This document shows positions 1 through 5,170 of a stretch of DNA of 9,725 nt, in pieces. Made by a program: the position numbers and the translations under genes. Numbering within the stretch: position 1 is the first letter of the stretch; every line of letters starts with the position of its first letter. The notes beneath the pieces are model-generated. The model had not been told where the DNA came from, made no database searches, and saw nothing but the letters and a program-made list of their open reading frames with translations. The stretch comes from W0P33-017 sp963640395. Lineage in GTDB: Bacteria; Bacillota; Clostridia; Lachnospirales; Lachnospiraceae. Where the stretch lies: positions 1-9,725 of the forward strand of contig CAVHZH010000087.1 of the NCBI GenBank assembly GCA_963640395.1, in the 5' to 3' direction.

Positions 1-462
1 CAGAAACAGAATGCCATTGACGAGATGCTGCGGCAGCAGGGCATTTACAGTGATGAGATGAAAGAAAAATGTTTGCGGATCTATCGCTATCAGCAGCCGG
101 ACATCCAGCTATATGAGGGAGTAGAGCAGATGCTGCGCGGGCTGCGGCAGCAGGGCTATAAGCTGGGATTGCTGACAGATGGTCGTGTGGAGGGACAGTA
201 TGCCAAGATCAGGGCTCTGGGCTTCGCGCCATTGTTTGATGAGATTATCGTAACCGATGAACAGGCGGGGAACGGAGATGTATCTGCATTTCGTAAACCG
301 AATGCTATTTGCTTTGAAATTATGCAGCGCCGCCTGGGAGTGCCGTTTGAGCAGATGGCATATGTAGGGGATAATATCAACAAGGATTTCCATGCGCCGC
401 AGATGCTGGGTATGCGAGGAATTTATTTTAAGAATGCAGAGGGGCTGTATGCCAGATTATGA
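1..462 (+). CDS. HAD-superfamily hydrolase, 3' part (5' end outside window)
   Basis: The reading frame is open from base 1 (QKQNAIDEML...) to the TGA at 460-462, so the first ATG at 25 is internal and the true start lies upstream. The visible 153 residues carry the later HAD signature motifs in order: motif II (LLTDG, Thr near residue 58), the motif III lysine in FRKPN, and motif IV GDNINKD, whose acidic residues bind Mg2+. The catalytic DxD motif I must lie in the missing N-terminus. Spacing and the KPN...YVGDN pattern fit HAD subfamily IA phosphatases acting on small phosphorylated metabolites; the substrate cannot be read from sequence. No T-rich hairpin terminator was seen after the stop. 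There is no obvious functional link to the regulatory genes that follow, which have their own promoter about 100 bases downstream. Confidence 0.85.
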   Translation, partial: QKQNAIDEMLRQQGIYSDEMKEKCLRIYRYQQPDIQLYEGVEQMLRGLRQQGYKLGLLTDGRVEGQYAKIRALGFAPLFDEIIVTDEQAGNGDVSAFRKPNAICFEIMQRRLGVPFEQMAYVGDNINKDFHAPQMLGMRGIYFKNAEGLYARL

Positions 463-563
463 GCAAAGTTAACTGCGTAGCAGTGGTAAAACGTCGATAG
501 TCGTCTCCTCGAATGGTACGGGCTGAACTGTTATAATTTTTTTAAAAAAAACTGTAAAACATC

Positions 564-592
564 TTGAGAAAACGTTAGATAGATGGTACAAT
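564..592 (+). promoter_or_regulatory. Sigma-A-type promoter for the RR1-kinase operon
   Basis: TTGAGA at 564-569, a 17-base spacer, and TACAAT at 587-592 form a close match to the housekeeping consensus. The predicted start near 599 gives a leader of about 124 bases before the RR1 ATG at 723. Just upstream is an A/T-rich run (about 532-550) that includes a TATAAT at 532-537 without a convincing -35 box. A further TATAAT at 658-663 inside the leader also lacks a good -35 and could be a second, activator-dependent start. Confidence 0.65.
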
Positions 593-601
593 CAGTTCAA
601 A

Positions 602-712
602 AATTCTGCGGTGTACAAGCCGGTCATTACCCTGCACAAACAGTGAGGTTGAAGATTTATAATCATTTTTGTATACTGAGGAGTTATGTAACAAAACTAT
701 TTCAGGTGTGAT
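602..712 (+). repeat. RR1 leader with sequence blocks repeated around RR2
   Basis: Three blocks in this leader recur elsewhere. Block A, 602-621 (AATTCTGCGGTGTACAAGCC), matches 2904-2923 upstream of RR2 at 16 of 20 positions, all differences being transitions. Block B, 619-640 (GCCGGTCATTACCC...CAAA), matches 3787-3808 downstream of RR2 at 19 of 22. Block C, 693-712 (AAAACTATTTCAGGTGTGAT), matches 3806-3825 at 19 of 20. Blocks B and C are 52 bases apart here but fused downstream of RR2. An ACAAA direct repeat at 636-640 and 691-695 would give exactly that fusion by slippage deletion. The blocks may be binding sites, leader RNA or duplication scars. Confidence 0.7.
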
Positions 713-722
713 GAGGACAAAA

Positions 723-1517
723 ATGACTGACGTGATAAAGCTGATGCTGGTTGAGGATGATAGGGAAGTCTGCGACAGTTACAGGCAGGCACTGAAGAAT
801 TATCAAAAGATGATGTTGTGCTATGAGACGGATAGTGAGCAGGAGGCGCTTGGCTACATGAAGTCTCACCACGCGGATGTGATCATTCTGGATCTGGAAT
901 TACGCGAAGGAGACGGCATATCGTTTCTGGACGAACTGCAAAATGAAGGATCGCCCAAGCCGTTTGTGGTCGTTATTACGAATACGATTTCTAATATTAT
1001 ATTGAATCTGGTGCGGCAGAATGGTGCCGATTACATATATCAAAAGACGAATCTGTCTTATTCACCACATAAAGTATTGAGCATTATTGAAAAGGCATTT
1101 CCGTATAAGCAGATGTCTGATACGCAAAGTGAACAGTTGCTTGCTGAAAAATACACACAGGAGAGATATGATCGCCTGACCCGCAAATATATTATGGATT
1201 ATTTGCAAAATCTGGGCTTTAAGCCGTCGGTGGCTGGAACCAGATATTTGCAGGAGCTGTTGTTTTTGGTCATTAGTGGCGAGAAAAGGCTGGATAAGGT
1301 CAATATTCGTGAATTGTATGCGGCTACCGGTGCGGTCTGCAACAATTCAGGAGCAAATGTTGAGAAAGCAATCCGCGTAGCGATTGAAGGCGCATGGCAG
1401 ACAGCGAGGTTTTCCGCGCTGGAAAAGTATTATCCGTTTGAGTATGACGAGAATAAGGGTAAGCCGACCAACCGCGATTTTATATATAATTTATCAAGTA
1501 TATTGCGCGCAGAATAA
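723..1517 (+). CDS. Response regulator with Spo0A-like DNA-binding domain (RR1)
   Basis: This 264-residue cytoplasmic transcription factor would be controlled by phosphorylation. The receiver domain (residues about 5-128) shows the acidic pocket VEDD (E11, D12, D13), the phospho-acceptor D57 in IILDLE, the switch T86 (VVITN) and K108. The output domain (about 150-264) aligns by eye with the Spo0A C-terminal domain: GFKPS..GTRYLQELL, the recognition-helix-like ANVEKAIRVAIEGAW and the closing KPTN..FI. The ATG at 723 is preferred because TGAGGA (712-717) lies 5 bases upstream and the protein then starts just before the first receiver strand; in-frame TTG 669 and ATG 711 would add an unlikely N-terminal tail. 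The kinase gene starts one base after the stop, so the two are co-transcribed and probably form the cognate pair. It is clearly a paralogue of RR2 (shared DVIILDLEL.EGDG). It is too divergent from canonical Spo0A to be called Spo0A itself. Confidence 0.88.
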   Translation: MTDVIKLMLVEDDREVCDSYRQALKNYQKMMLCYETDSEQEALGYMKSHHADVIILDLELREGDGISFLDELQNEGSPKPFVVVITNTISNIILNLVRQNGADYIYQKTNLSYSPHKVLSIIEKAFPYKQMSDTQSEQLLAEKYTQERYDRLTRKYIMDYLQNLGFKPSVAGTRYLQELLFLVISGEKRLDKVNIRELYAATGAVCNNSGANVEKAIRVAIEGAWQTARFSALEKYYPFEYDENKGKPTNRDFIYNLSSILRAE

Positions 1518-1518
1518 A

Positions 1519-2856
1519 ATGAACTGCGATGGTACAGAAGAGATGATATATCAGGAGCTGCTGATCGATTTTACAAGGGCATGTCTATATATGCTTTTAT
1601 TGCATTTGTTTTGGGGACTGCCGAAAAAAATGATCTTACATTATAAAAATCTGCTGGCAATGATTGTGATTACAGGGATTCAATTATTATCATTTGAATT
1701 AAATGTATCAGTCGGTCGTAGTCTGCTGCCGGTTGAGATCATGCTTGTGATGCTGCTATATGGATGGAGTATCGGTAAAAAAATGAACGAAAAATACTTT
1801 TTTGTCGGGAGCATGGAGGCATATGCGACATCCGTTTTGCTGAGATTTATATTTGGGATGATAAGTGGAAGCATAGGGCTTTTATTATCCATTTCTGTTG
1901 AAACAAATAGCAAACGCGCCATCATCAGTGTCATGCAGGTTGGCATCTTGATCTTCATTCAATGGCAGTATGACTGGTTAAAAATCAGGTTTACGCAAAA
2001 GGTAAAAGGAATTATATATATTTCAGGGGCATTTGTTTTGTTTTTCCAGCAGTTTATGCAGCTGGCATTAGGAAGAAACGATTACAATTTCGCAACTATT
2101 CTGGCGCTGCTCCTATATTTCACCATGATCTTCACTGCCTTCATGCTGCTCCAACACAATCACCTGACTGCAAAACAGCAGGCGATCGAGGAAGATAACA
2201 GACAAATGAGCCAGCGCCTGCATCGGTCGAAGGATGTGCTGGGCGTTGTATCACAAGTGGTTGCCAGCGAGGATCATATTGATCCGAAGCTTCGCAAGGA
2301 ACTGGCAGATTTTTGCGACGATGAAATGAATGAGATGCAGGATCGCGCGTTAGGGGTAAATCTGATCGGCGATACAGGCATCGAGTTGGTGAATGTCATG
2401 CTGCAAAAGCAAATGATGCGGTGTGCGGATCTGAATATTTCATTTGATGTGATGATTCCGGGACCGATCGACAGAAACATTCGGGAAATAGGAATTTCCG
2501 TCACGGAGTTTATGAGAATGTTGAACGATTTGCTCAAGAATGCGGTGAAGGCGATTCTTTCCTCAGAGAATCCGCATCGGGAGCTGCTGTTGATTATGGG
2601 CGATGCAGGAAATGATTGTTTGGAGATTCGGCTGTATGACAGCGGAGTACCTTTTCCGGCGAAAATATTGGAGAACTTGGGCGAACGTGGGAATACAACA
2701 GACGGAACCGGAAATGGGCTCGCGGATACAGTGGAAACGCTCAGACACTATGGGGCATCATTTGCGATCGAGCCGATTGAGCCCGGAACCGATATTTATA
2801 CGAAATGCATACATATCGCTTTTGATGGGCTGGGATGCCTGCCGAGAAGTCATTAA
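1519..2856 (+). CDS. Membrane sensor histidine kinase, GHKL/AgrC-like type
   Basis: A 445-residue kinase that probably senses an extracellular or membrane-borne signal and phosphorylates RR1 and perhaps RR2. The N-terminal half is very hydrophobic, with about six to seven membrane segments (near residues 20-34, 46-62, 70-85, 103-126, 134-150, 164-184, 191-211). A helical linker follows, with H235 (RLHRSKDVLG) as the likely phospho-acceptor at the position of the AgrC HDYxN histidine. The ATPase domain has an N box (NDLLKNAVKAI, 336-346), a DSG box (374-376) and a glycine loop RGNTTDGTGNGL (390-401), typical of the HPK10 kinases that sense peptides in AgrC systems. The ATG at 1519 is one base after the RR1 stop and lacks a good Shine-Dalgarno site, suggesting translational coupling; ATG 1543 is the alternative. 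The H-box departs from consensus (HRSKD rather than HDY.N), so the histidine assignment is tentative. Confidence 0.85.
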   Translation: MNCDGTEEMIYQELLIDFTRACLYMLLLHLFWGLPKKMILHYKNLLAMIVITGIQLLSFELNVSVGRSLLPVEIMLVMLLYGWSIGKKMNEKYFFVGSMEAYATSVLLRFIFGMISGSIGLLLSISVETNSKRAIISVMQVGILIFIQWQYDWLKIRFTQKVKGIIYISGAFVLFFQQFMQLALGRNDYNFATILALLLYFTMIFTAFMLLQHNHLTAKQQAIEEDNRQMSQRLHRSKDVLGVVSQVVASEDHIDPKLRKELADFCDDEMNEMQDRALGVNLIGDTGIELVNVMLQKQMMRCADLNISFDVMIPGPIDRNIREIGISVTEFMRMLNDLLKNAVKAILSSENPHRELLLIMGDAGNDCLEIRLYDSGVPFPAKILENLGERGNTTDGTGNGLADTVETLRHYGASFAIEPIEPGTDIYTKCIHIAFDGLGCLPRSH

Positions 2857-2885
2857 GCCGCACTGTCAAACTCCCGCAAAAAGTG

Positions 2886-2902
2886 GTCGAAAATGATCGA
2901 AA
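2886..2902 (-). promoter_or_regulatory. Tandem 0A-box-like site upstream of RR2
   Basis: On the plus strand GTCGAAA (2886-2892) and ATCGAAA (2896-2902) repeat with an exact 10-base period. Read on the minus strand this is TTTCGAT-CAT-TTTCGAC, the same pattern as the sites upstream of the peptide gene. It lies at about -60 to -44 relative to the start predicted from the RR2 -10 box, directly upstream of where a -35 element would be. Spo0A is known to bind tandem TTCGACA/TGTCGAA boxes with this spacing, so a Spo0A-like regulator, plausibly RR1 or RR2, is the likely binder (inference). Confidence 0.5.
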
Positions 2903-2903
2903 A

Positions 2904-2939
2904 AATTTTGTGGTGTACAGGCTTCTGAAACATTATAAT
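2904..2939 (+). promoter_or_regulatory. RR2 promoter with repeated block in place of the -35
   Basis: TATAAT at 2934-2939 is a perfect -10, but the hexamer 17 bases upstream (2911-2916, TGGTGT) is not a -35 consensus. That position is occupied by block A (2904-2923, AATTTTGTGGTGTACAGGCT), which is shared with the RR1 leader. A weak -35, a good -10 and an upstream tandem box suggest an activator-dependent promoter. The predicted start is near 2946. It lies in the 115-base gap between the kinase stop and the RR2 start. Confidence 0.5.
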
Positions 2940-2971
2940 TGAGACGAATAATGTTGAAAGAGGTGTTTGAC

Positions 2972-3781
2972 ATGGCAGAAGCGACAGAAAAACCGATTCA
3001 GATTCTGTTGGTAGAGGACGAGGAGTGCGTATGTGATATTTACCGGCAGACCCTGCATAATTACAAGGGTATGGAGCTTGCGTATGTGACCGGAAGTGAG
3101 CAGGCAGCGCGTGATTTTTTGGATCGCGGTGCGGTGGATGTGATCATTCTGGATCTGGAACTGTCGGAGGGCGATGGACTGTCGTTTATTTTCCGGCTGG
3201 AGAAATACGCGCGCGAGGGCAGGGAAAAGCCGCTGATCATGGTTGTGACCAACAATTCATCGGTTGTCACATGGGAGACTGCTAAAGGATGCGGTGCGGA
3301 TTATGTGATTCCAAAAATGACACACGAATATTCGCCGCTTGCCGTGTTGAGTAAAATCGAAAAGGTCTATCCTTTTTATAAAAAGCACAGGCAGAGGGTC
3401 GTTGCGGACAAGCCGTTTATCGGGTTGGACGAGAGCGGCGATGCGACGTTGAAGTATGTCTATCAATATATTGATAATATGGGCTTTGTTGCACCCAGAC
3501 GGGGCGTTTTGTTCATGGGAGAGGCTATCTGGCGCGTGATGGAGTGGAAGGGTTCTGATTGTCTGTATTTGTCAAATGATATTTATCCAATAATGGCACA
3601 AAAATATAATGTAACAGTGGCGGGTATTGAGAAGGAGATCCGTGCGGCTATTCGCTATGGCTGGTCGAGACTCAGTCAGGAAAAACGAAAAAAATATTAT
3701 CCCTATGAGATTGTGGGTAAGGGCGCACGACCGACCAATACCGAGTGGATTGAAAATCTGGCAAGGCATTTGAAAGCATGA
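2972..3781 (+). CDS. Second response regulator with Spo0A-like DNA-binding domain (RR2)
   Basis: A 269-residue paralogue of RR1. The receiver (residues about 9-131) has VEDEE (E15, D16, E17), phospho-acceptor D61 in IILDLE, switch T93 (VVTNN) and K115. The output domain (about 153-269) is the closer of the two to the Spo0A C-terminus: GFVAPRRGVLFMGEAI, IYPIMAQKYNVTVAGIEKEIRAAIRYGW and ARPTNTEWI correspond to the Spo0A segments around GYLYLREAI, LYPDIAKKFNTT...ERAIRHAIEVAW and KPTNSEFI. The ATG at 2972 has AAAGAGGTG ending 6 bases upstream; the earlier in-frame ATG 2951 is less well placed. It has its own promoter but no kinase of its own, so the upstream kinase may serve both regulators. Its likely targets include its own promoter and the peptide gene, both of which carry tandem 0A-like boxes (inference). 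Confidence 0.88.
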   Translation: MAEATEKPIQILLVEDEECVCDIYRQTLHNYKGMELAYVTGSEQAARDFLDRGAVDVIILDLELSEGDGLSFIFRLEKYAREGREKPLIMVVTNNSSVVTWETAKGCGADYVIPKMTHEYSPLAVLSKIEKVYPFYKKHRQRVVADKPFIGLDESGDATLKYVYQYIDNMGFVAPRRGVLFMGEAIWRVMEWKGSDCLYLSNDIYPIMAQKYNVTVAGIEKEIRAAIRYGWSRLSQEKRKKYYPYEIVGKGARPTNTEWIENLARHLKA

Positions 3782-3786
3782 GGCTT

Positions 3787-3825
3787 GCCGGTCACTACCC
3801 AGCATAAAACTATTTCAGGTATGAT
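3787..3825 (+). repeat. Fused copy of RR1 leader blocks B and C
   Basis: Starting five bases after the RR2 stop, GCCGGTCACTACCC...TAAA (block B) runs directly into AAAACTATTTCAGGTATGAT (block C). In the RR1 leader the same blocks occur at 619-640 and 693-712. Total agreement is 38 of 42 compared positions, well above chance. The six bases before it, AGGCTT at 3781-3786, also occur at 2919-2924, so RR2 and its -10 box are bracketed by AGGCTT. Confidence 0.7.
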
Positions 3826-3840
3826 TCGATAATTATCGAC
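3824..3840 (+). promoter_or_regulatory. Tandem 0A-box-like site, distal, upstream of the peptide gene
   Basis: ATTCGAT (3824-3830) and TATCGAC (3834-3840) repeat with a 10-base period and fit the TTTCGAY-N3-TTTCGAC pattern with two mismatches. Continuing to 3843, the second unit reads ATCGACAAA, one base off the extended Spo0A box TTCGACAAA. The same stretch contains a perfect 14-base palindrome, TCGATAATTATCGA (3826-3839), so a symmetric operator for another protein is an alternative reading. Confidence 0.45.
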
Positions 3841-3887
3841 AAATGATAGTATCGGATCGTCAGATATTTCGCGTAGTCTGGTAGTTG

Positions 3888-3921
3888 CCAGTCGATCTTT
3901 TCGACTGGTTTCGACTTTTTT
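3888..3921 (+). terminator. Hairpin plus T-rich tail, possible RR2 terminator or attenuator
   Basis: CCAGTCGA (3888-3895) and TCGACTGG (3901-3908) form a perfect 8-base-pair stem around a TCTTT loop. After it come TTTCGAC and then six T residues (3916-3921). The T-run is seven bases away from the stem, so this is a weaker intrinsic terminator than the one after the peptide gene. It also overlaps the tandem box at 3899-3915, so the inverted repeat may be part of an operator instead. Confidence 0.4.
3899..3915 (+). promoter_or_regulatory. Tandem 0A-box-like site, proximal, upstream of the peptide gene
   Basis: TTTCGAC at 3899-3905 and an identical TTTCGAC at 3909-3915 are separated by TGG, giving an exact 10-base period. 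Each contains TTCGACT, six of seven positions of the Spo0A box TTCGACA. It ends 81 bases upstream of the peptide start codon. I found no convincing sigma-A -35/-10 pair between this site and the gene, so the promoter is either activator-dependent or uses another sigma factor. Confidence 0.55.
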
Positions 3922-3965
3922 GCGGAATGTCTGCGACGGAAAAAATCCATACGGACAGGTACTCT

Positions 3966-3989
3966 TTATTCAAATTGAATAAGGAGGTG
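3966..3989 (+). promoter_or_regulatory. Palindrome abutting the strong ribosome site of the peptide gene
   Basis: TTATTCAA-A-TTGAATAA (3966-3982) is a perfect inverted repeat about a central A. It can extend outwards by a T-G and a C-G pair into the first bases of the Shine-Dalgarno sequence. AAGGAGGTG (3981-3989) is a near-ideal ribosome site, 7 bases from the ATG at 3997. The palindrome could be a protein operator; as RNA its loop would be too tight to form fully. Confidence 0.5.
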
Positions 3990-3996
3990 TCCGGAA

Positions 3997-4047
3997 ATGA
4001 CAGAGTTTTGGAGTTGGGTTTACGAGTGGATGTTTGGTGGATGCTAA
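3997..4047 (+). CDS. 16-residue Trp-rich peptide ending in Gly-Gly-Cys
   Basis: The ATG at 3997 opens a 16-codon frame, MTEFWSWVYEWMFGGC, ended by TAA at 4045-4047 and followed by in-frame TGA after one codon's distance. Support for translation is strong: the ribosome site AAGGAGGTG with 7-base spacing is the best in the window, and a perfect 11-base-pair terminator starts 12 bases after the stop, making a tight monocistronic unit. The peptide has three Trp, two Phe and one Tyr in 16 residues, a net negative charge, a terminal GGC, and no classical signal peptide or positive N-terminus. Its position after two Spo0A-like regulators and a peptide-sensor-type kinase, with two tandem 0A-like boxes upstream, suggests a signal or effector peptide of that system. 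The GG ending and aromatic content recall small streptococcal pheromones only by analogy. A Trp-responsive leader peptide is the main alternative, but no trp gene follows. I do not recognise the family. Confidence 0.62.
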   Translation: MTEFWSWVYEWMFGGC

Positions 4048-4058
4048 TGATTATTAGT

Positions 4059-4088
4059 AAAGGGTGCAAGATGTATTTGCACCCTTTT
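4059..4088 (+). terminator. Intrinsic terminator of the peptide gene
   Basis: AAAGGGTGCAA (4059-4069) pairs perfectly with TTGCACCCTTT (4077-4087) around a 7-base loop, and a fourth T at 4088 follows before an A-rich stretch. The 11-base-pair stem with A's on the 5' side and T's on the 3' side could work on both strands. It isolates the peptide unit from the downstream secreted-protein gene. Confidence 0.75.
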
Positions 4089-4158
4089 AAATTGCAAGAT
4101 GATTTGATAGAGGTAAAGTCCAGACGGGCAGAAAAGATCAAACAGGCGGTAAAGAGAA

Positions 4159-4187
4159 TTGTAATTATGCCCGAAAGGGTGTATGAT
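4159..4187 (+). promoter_or_regulatory. Probable promoter of the DUF3298-like gene
   Basis: TTGTAA (4159-4164), a 17-base spacer and TATGAT (4182-4187) give a fair sigma-A match. The predicted start near 4194 leaves an 86-base leader. A small CCC-GAAA-GGG hairpin (4170-4179) lies inside the spacer. The rest of the 4089-4279 gap shows an inverted GTGCA/TGCAC pair in the leader and no gene I can support. Confidence 0.45.
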
Positions 4188-4279
4188 CGTAACTGTGAGC
4201 GTGATTGGGGATATGGATATGCAGCAGTGCATCTTATCTGCACACGATCAACAATATGAAAACAAAGGAGATACTGGAA

Positions 4280-4987
4280 ATGAAGAAAAACATGAAAAAA
4301 GCTGCGAAATGGGGACTGGTCTTATTTTCTTTGATGGTTCTGTTTTTGGTAGGCGACTGTGTGAAAACAGATGCAGCGACGACGGCACAGTTTACTTACA
4401 AGACGTATAACAAGAGCAAGACCTATAAAGGAAAGAAGTGCACGATCAAGGATGTAGAGCGCTACAAGCGTGTCGTTTTACAGGGAGATTCAGACGCAGT
4501 CAAAAAGATCAATCAGGTGCTGGAAGAGTTGTGTGACGAAAAAGTAAAAGAGATGCCGCTGGATAATGCGAAAAACGATGCGGACACTAGGGAGTATGAT
4601 GAAGTGTATAATAATATTTATACCTCCAGAGTGACATATAATGCAAACGGTGTGATCAGTATTGTGATCAACTATGTGTGGTATCAGGGCGGTGTGAATG
4701 ATTACGGCACGGACGGCTATACGTTTGATCTGACAACCGGAGAGCAGTTGAAGCTCACCGATGTATGCAGTGCAACCAACGAGACACTGACAAAAAGAAT
4801 CAAGAACCGGTTAATAAAAAAGTATTCCAAGGATACATTTTTTGAGGAGAACCTGAATGCCATATCTGCCGATAAATGTGATTTCTATTTGAATAAAAAA
4901 GGCAAGGCAGTCGTTGTATTCGATAAATACGAGATCGCAGAGGGTGCAGCCGGAGCGTTTGATCTTACGCTGAAAAGTAAATACTAA
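4280..4987 (+). CDS. Secreted DUF3298/RsiV-like domain protein
   Basis: A 235-residue protein starting at ATG 4280, with AAAGGAGA ending 8 bases upstream; the frame extends further upstream but without a ribosome site. The N-terminus is a signal peptide (lysines at 2-3, 6-7 and 10, hydrophobic core about 11-24), with likely cleavage near TDAA (about residue 33). GDC at 25-27 is a poor lipobox because Asp precedes Cys, so lipid anchoring is doubtful. The C-terminal half matches the DUF3298 pattern found in RsiV and PdaC-type extracytoplasmic proteins: YTSRVTYNANGVISI, a GYTFDLTTGEQLKLTDV turn, and the closing FDKYEIAEGAAGAFDLTL. No transmembrane or anti-sigma segment is present, so it is not RsiV itself; the domain probably binds a wall or protein ligand. 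It follows the peptide gene but has its own promoter, so participation in the same system is only a possibility. Confidence 0.8.
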   Translation: MKKNMKKAAKWGLVLFSLMVLFLVGDCVKTDAATTAQFTYKTYNKSKTYKGKKCTIKDVERYKRVVLQGDSDAVKKINQVLEELCDEKVKEMPLDNAKNDADTREYDEVYNNIYTSRVTYNANGVISIVINYVWYQGGVNDYGTDGYTFDLTTGEQLKLTDVCSATNETLTKRIKNRLIKKYSKDTFFEENLNAISADKCDFYLNKKGKAVVVFDKYEIAEGAAGAFDLTLKSKY

Positions 4988-5014
4988 GGAAATGCTGATT
5001 AAATCAGCGTTTCC
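4988..5014 (+). terminator. Strong hairpin immediately after the DUF3298-like gene
   Basis: GGAAATGCTGAT (4988-4999) pairs with ATCAGCGTTTCC (5003-5014) over 12 positions with one T-G wobble and a 3-base loop, beginning directly after the TAA stop. No T-run follows, so it may protect the 3' end or act with Rho rather than as a classical intrinsic terminator. The remaining 5015-5170 gap holds no clear promoter or gene. Confidence 0.5.
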
Positions 5015-5170
5015 CTGATGAAGATTGTCGGAAATCTGATAACGATCGGCAAAACGATACGAGCGACAGTGGTATTCTGAAAAGCAAGTTATCCGTTGTT
5101 TCAGCAAGCCGCAAGCAGGCGATCAGCCGGGCGATCTTACGATTCTTTCTTGGAATGGGGATGGTGTGAA

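Noticed and set aside
678..691. ATG-TAA start-stop element behind GAGGAG in the RR1 leader
   Set aside because: Only two bases separate the ribosome site from the ATG, too few for efficient initiation, and nothing else supports regulation by start-stop.
669..722. TTG start giving RR1 an 18-residue extension
   Set aside because: The extension contains repeated leader block C, which also occurs in non-coding DNA after RR2, and the ATG at 723 has a better placed ribosome site.
3822..3882. Remnant of a third response regulator after leader block C
   Set aside because: The translated frame (MIVSDRQIFRVVW then stop) has no receiver-domain resemblance.
3997..4088. Tryptophan attenuator (Trp-rich leader peptide followed by a terminator)
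   Set aside because: Three Trp codons before a terminator fit superficially, but no competing antiterminator pairing was seen, the Trp codons are dispersed, and the next gene is a secreted DUF3298-like protein rather than a tryptophan gene. Kept only as an alternative.
3860..4243. Minus-strand open frame of 127 codons over the same non-coding region
   Set aside because: No ribosome site or recognisable domain; it is antisense to the regulatory elements and the peptide gene.
3885..4259. Plus-strand open frame of 124 codons across the peptide gene and its terminator
   Set aside because: It runs through the hairpin, tandem box, palindrome and terminator, has no ribosome site, and overlaps the far better supported 16-codon frame. 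The part after 4104 looks somewhat coding-like (charged residues, about 51 codons from a TTG), but no start signal supports it.
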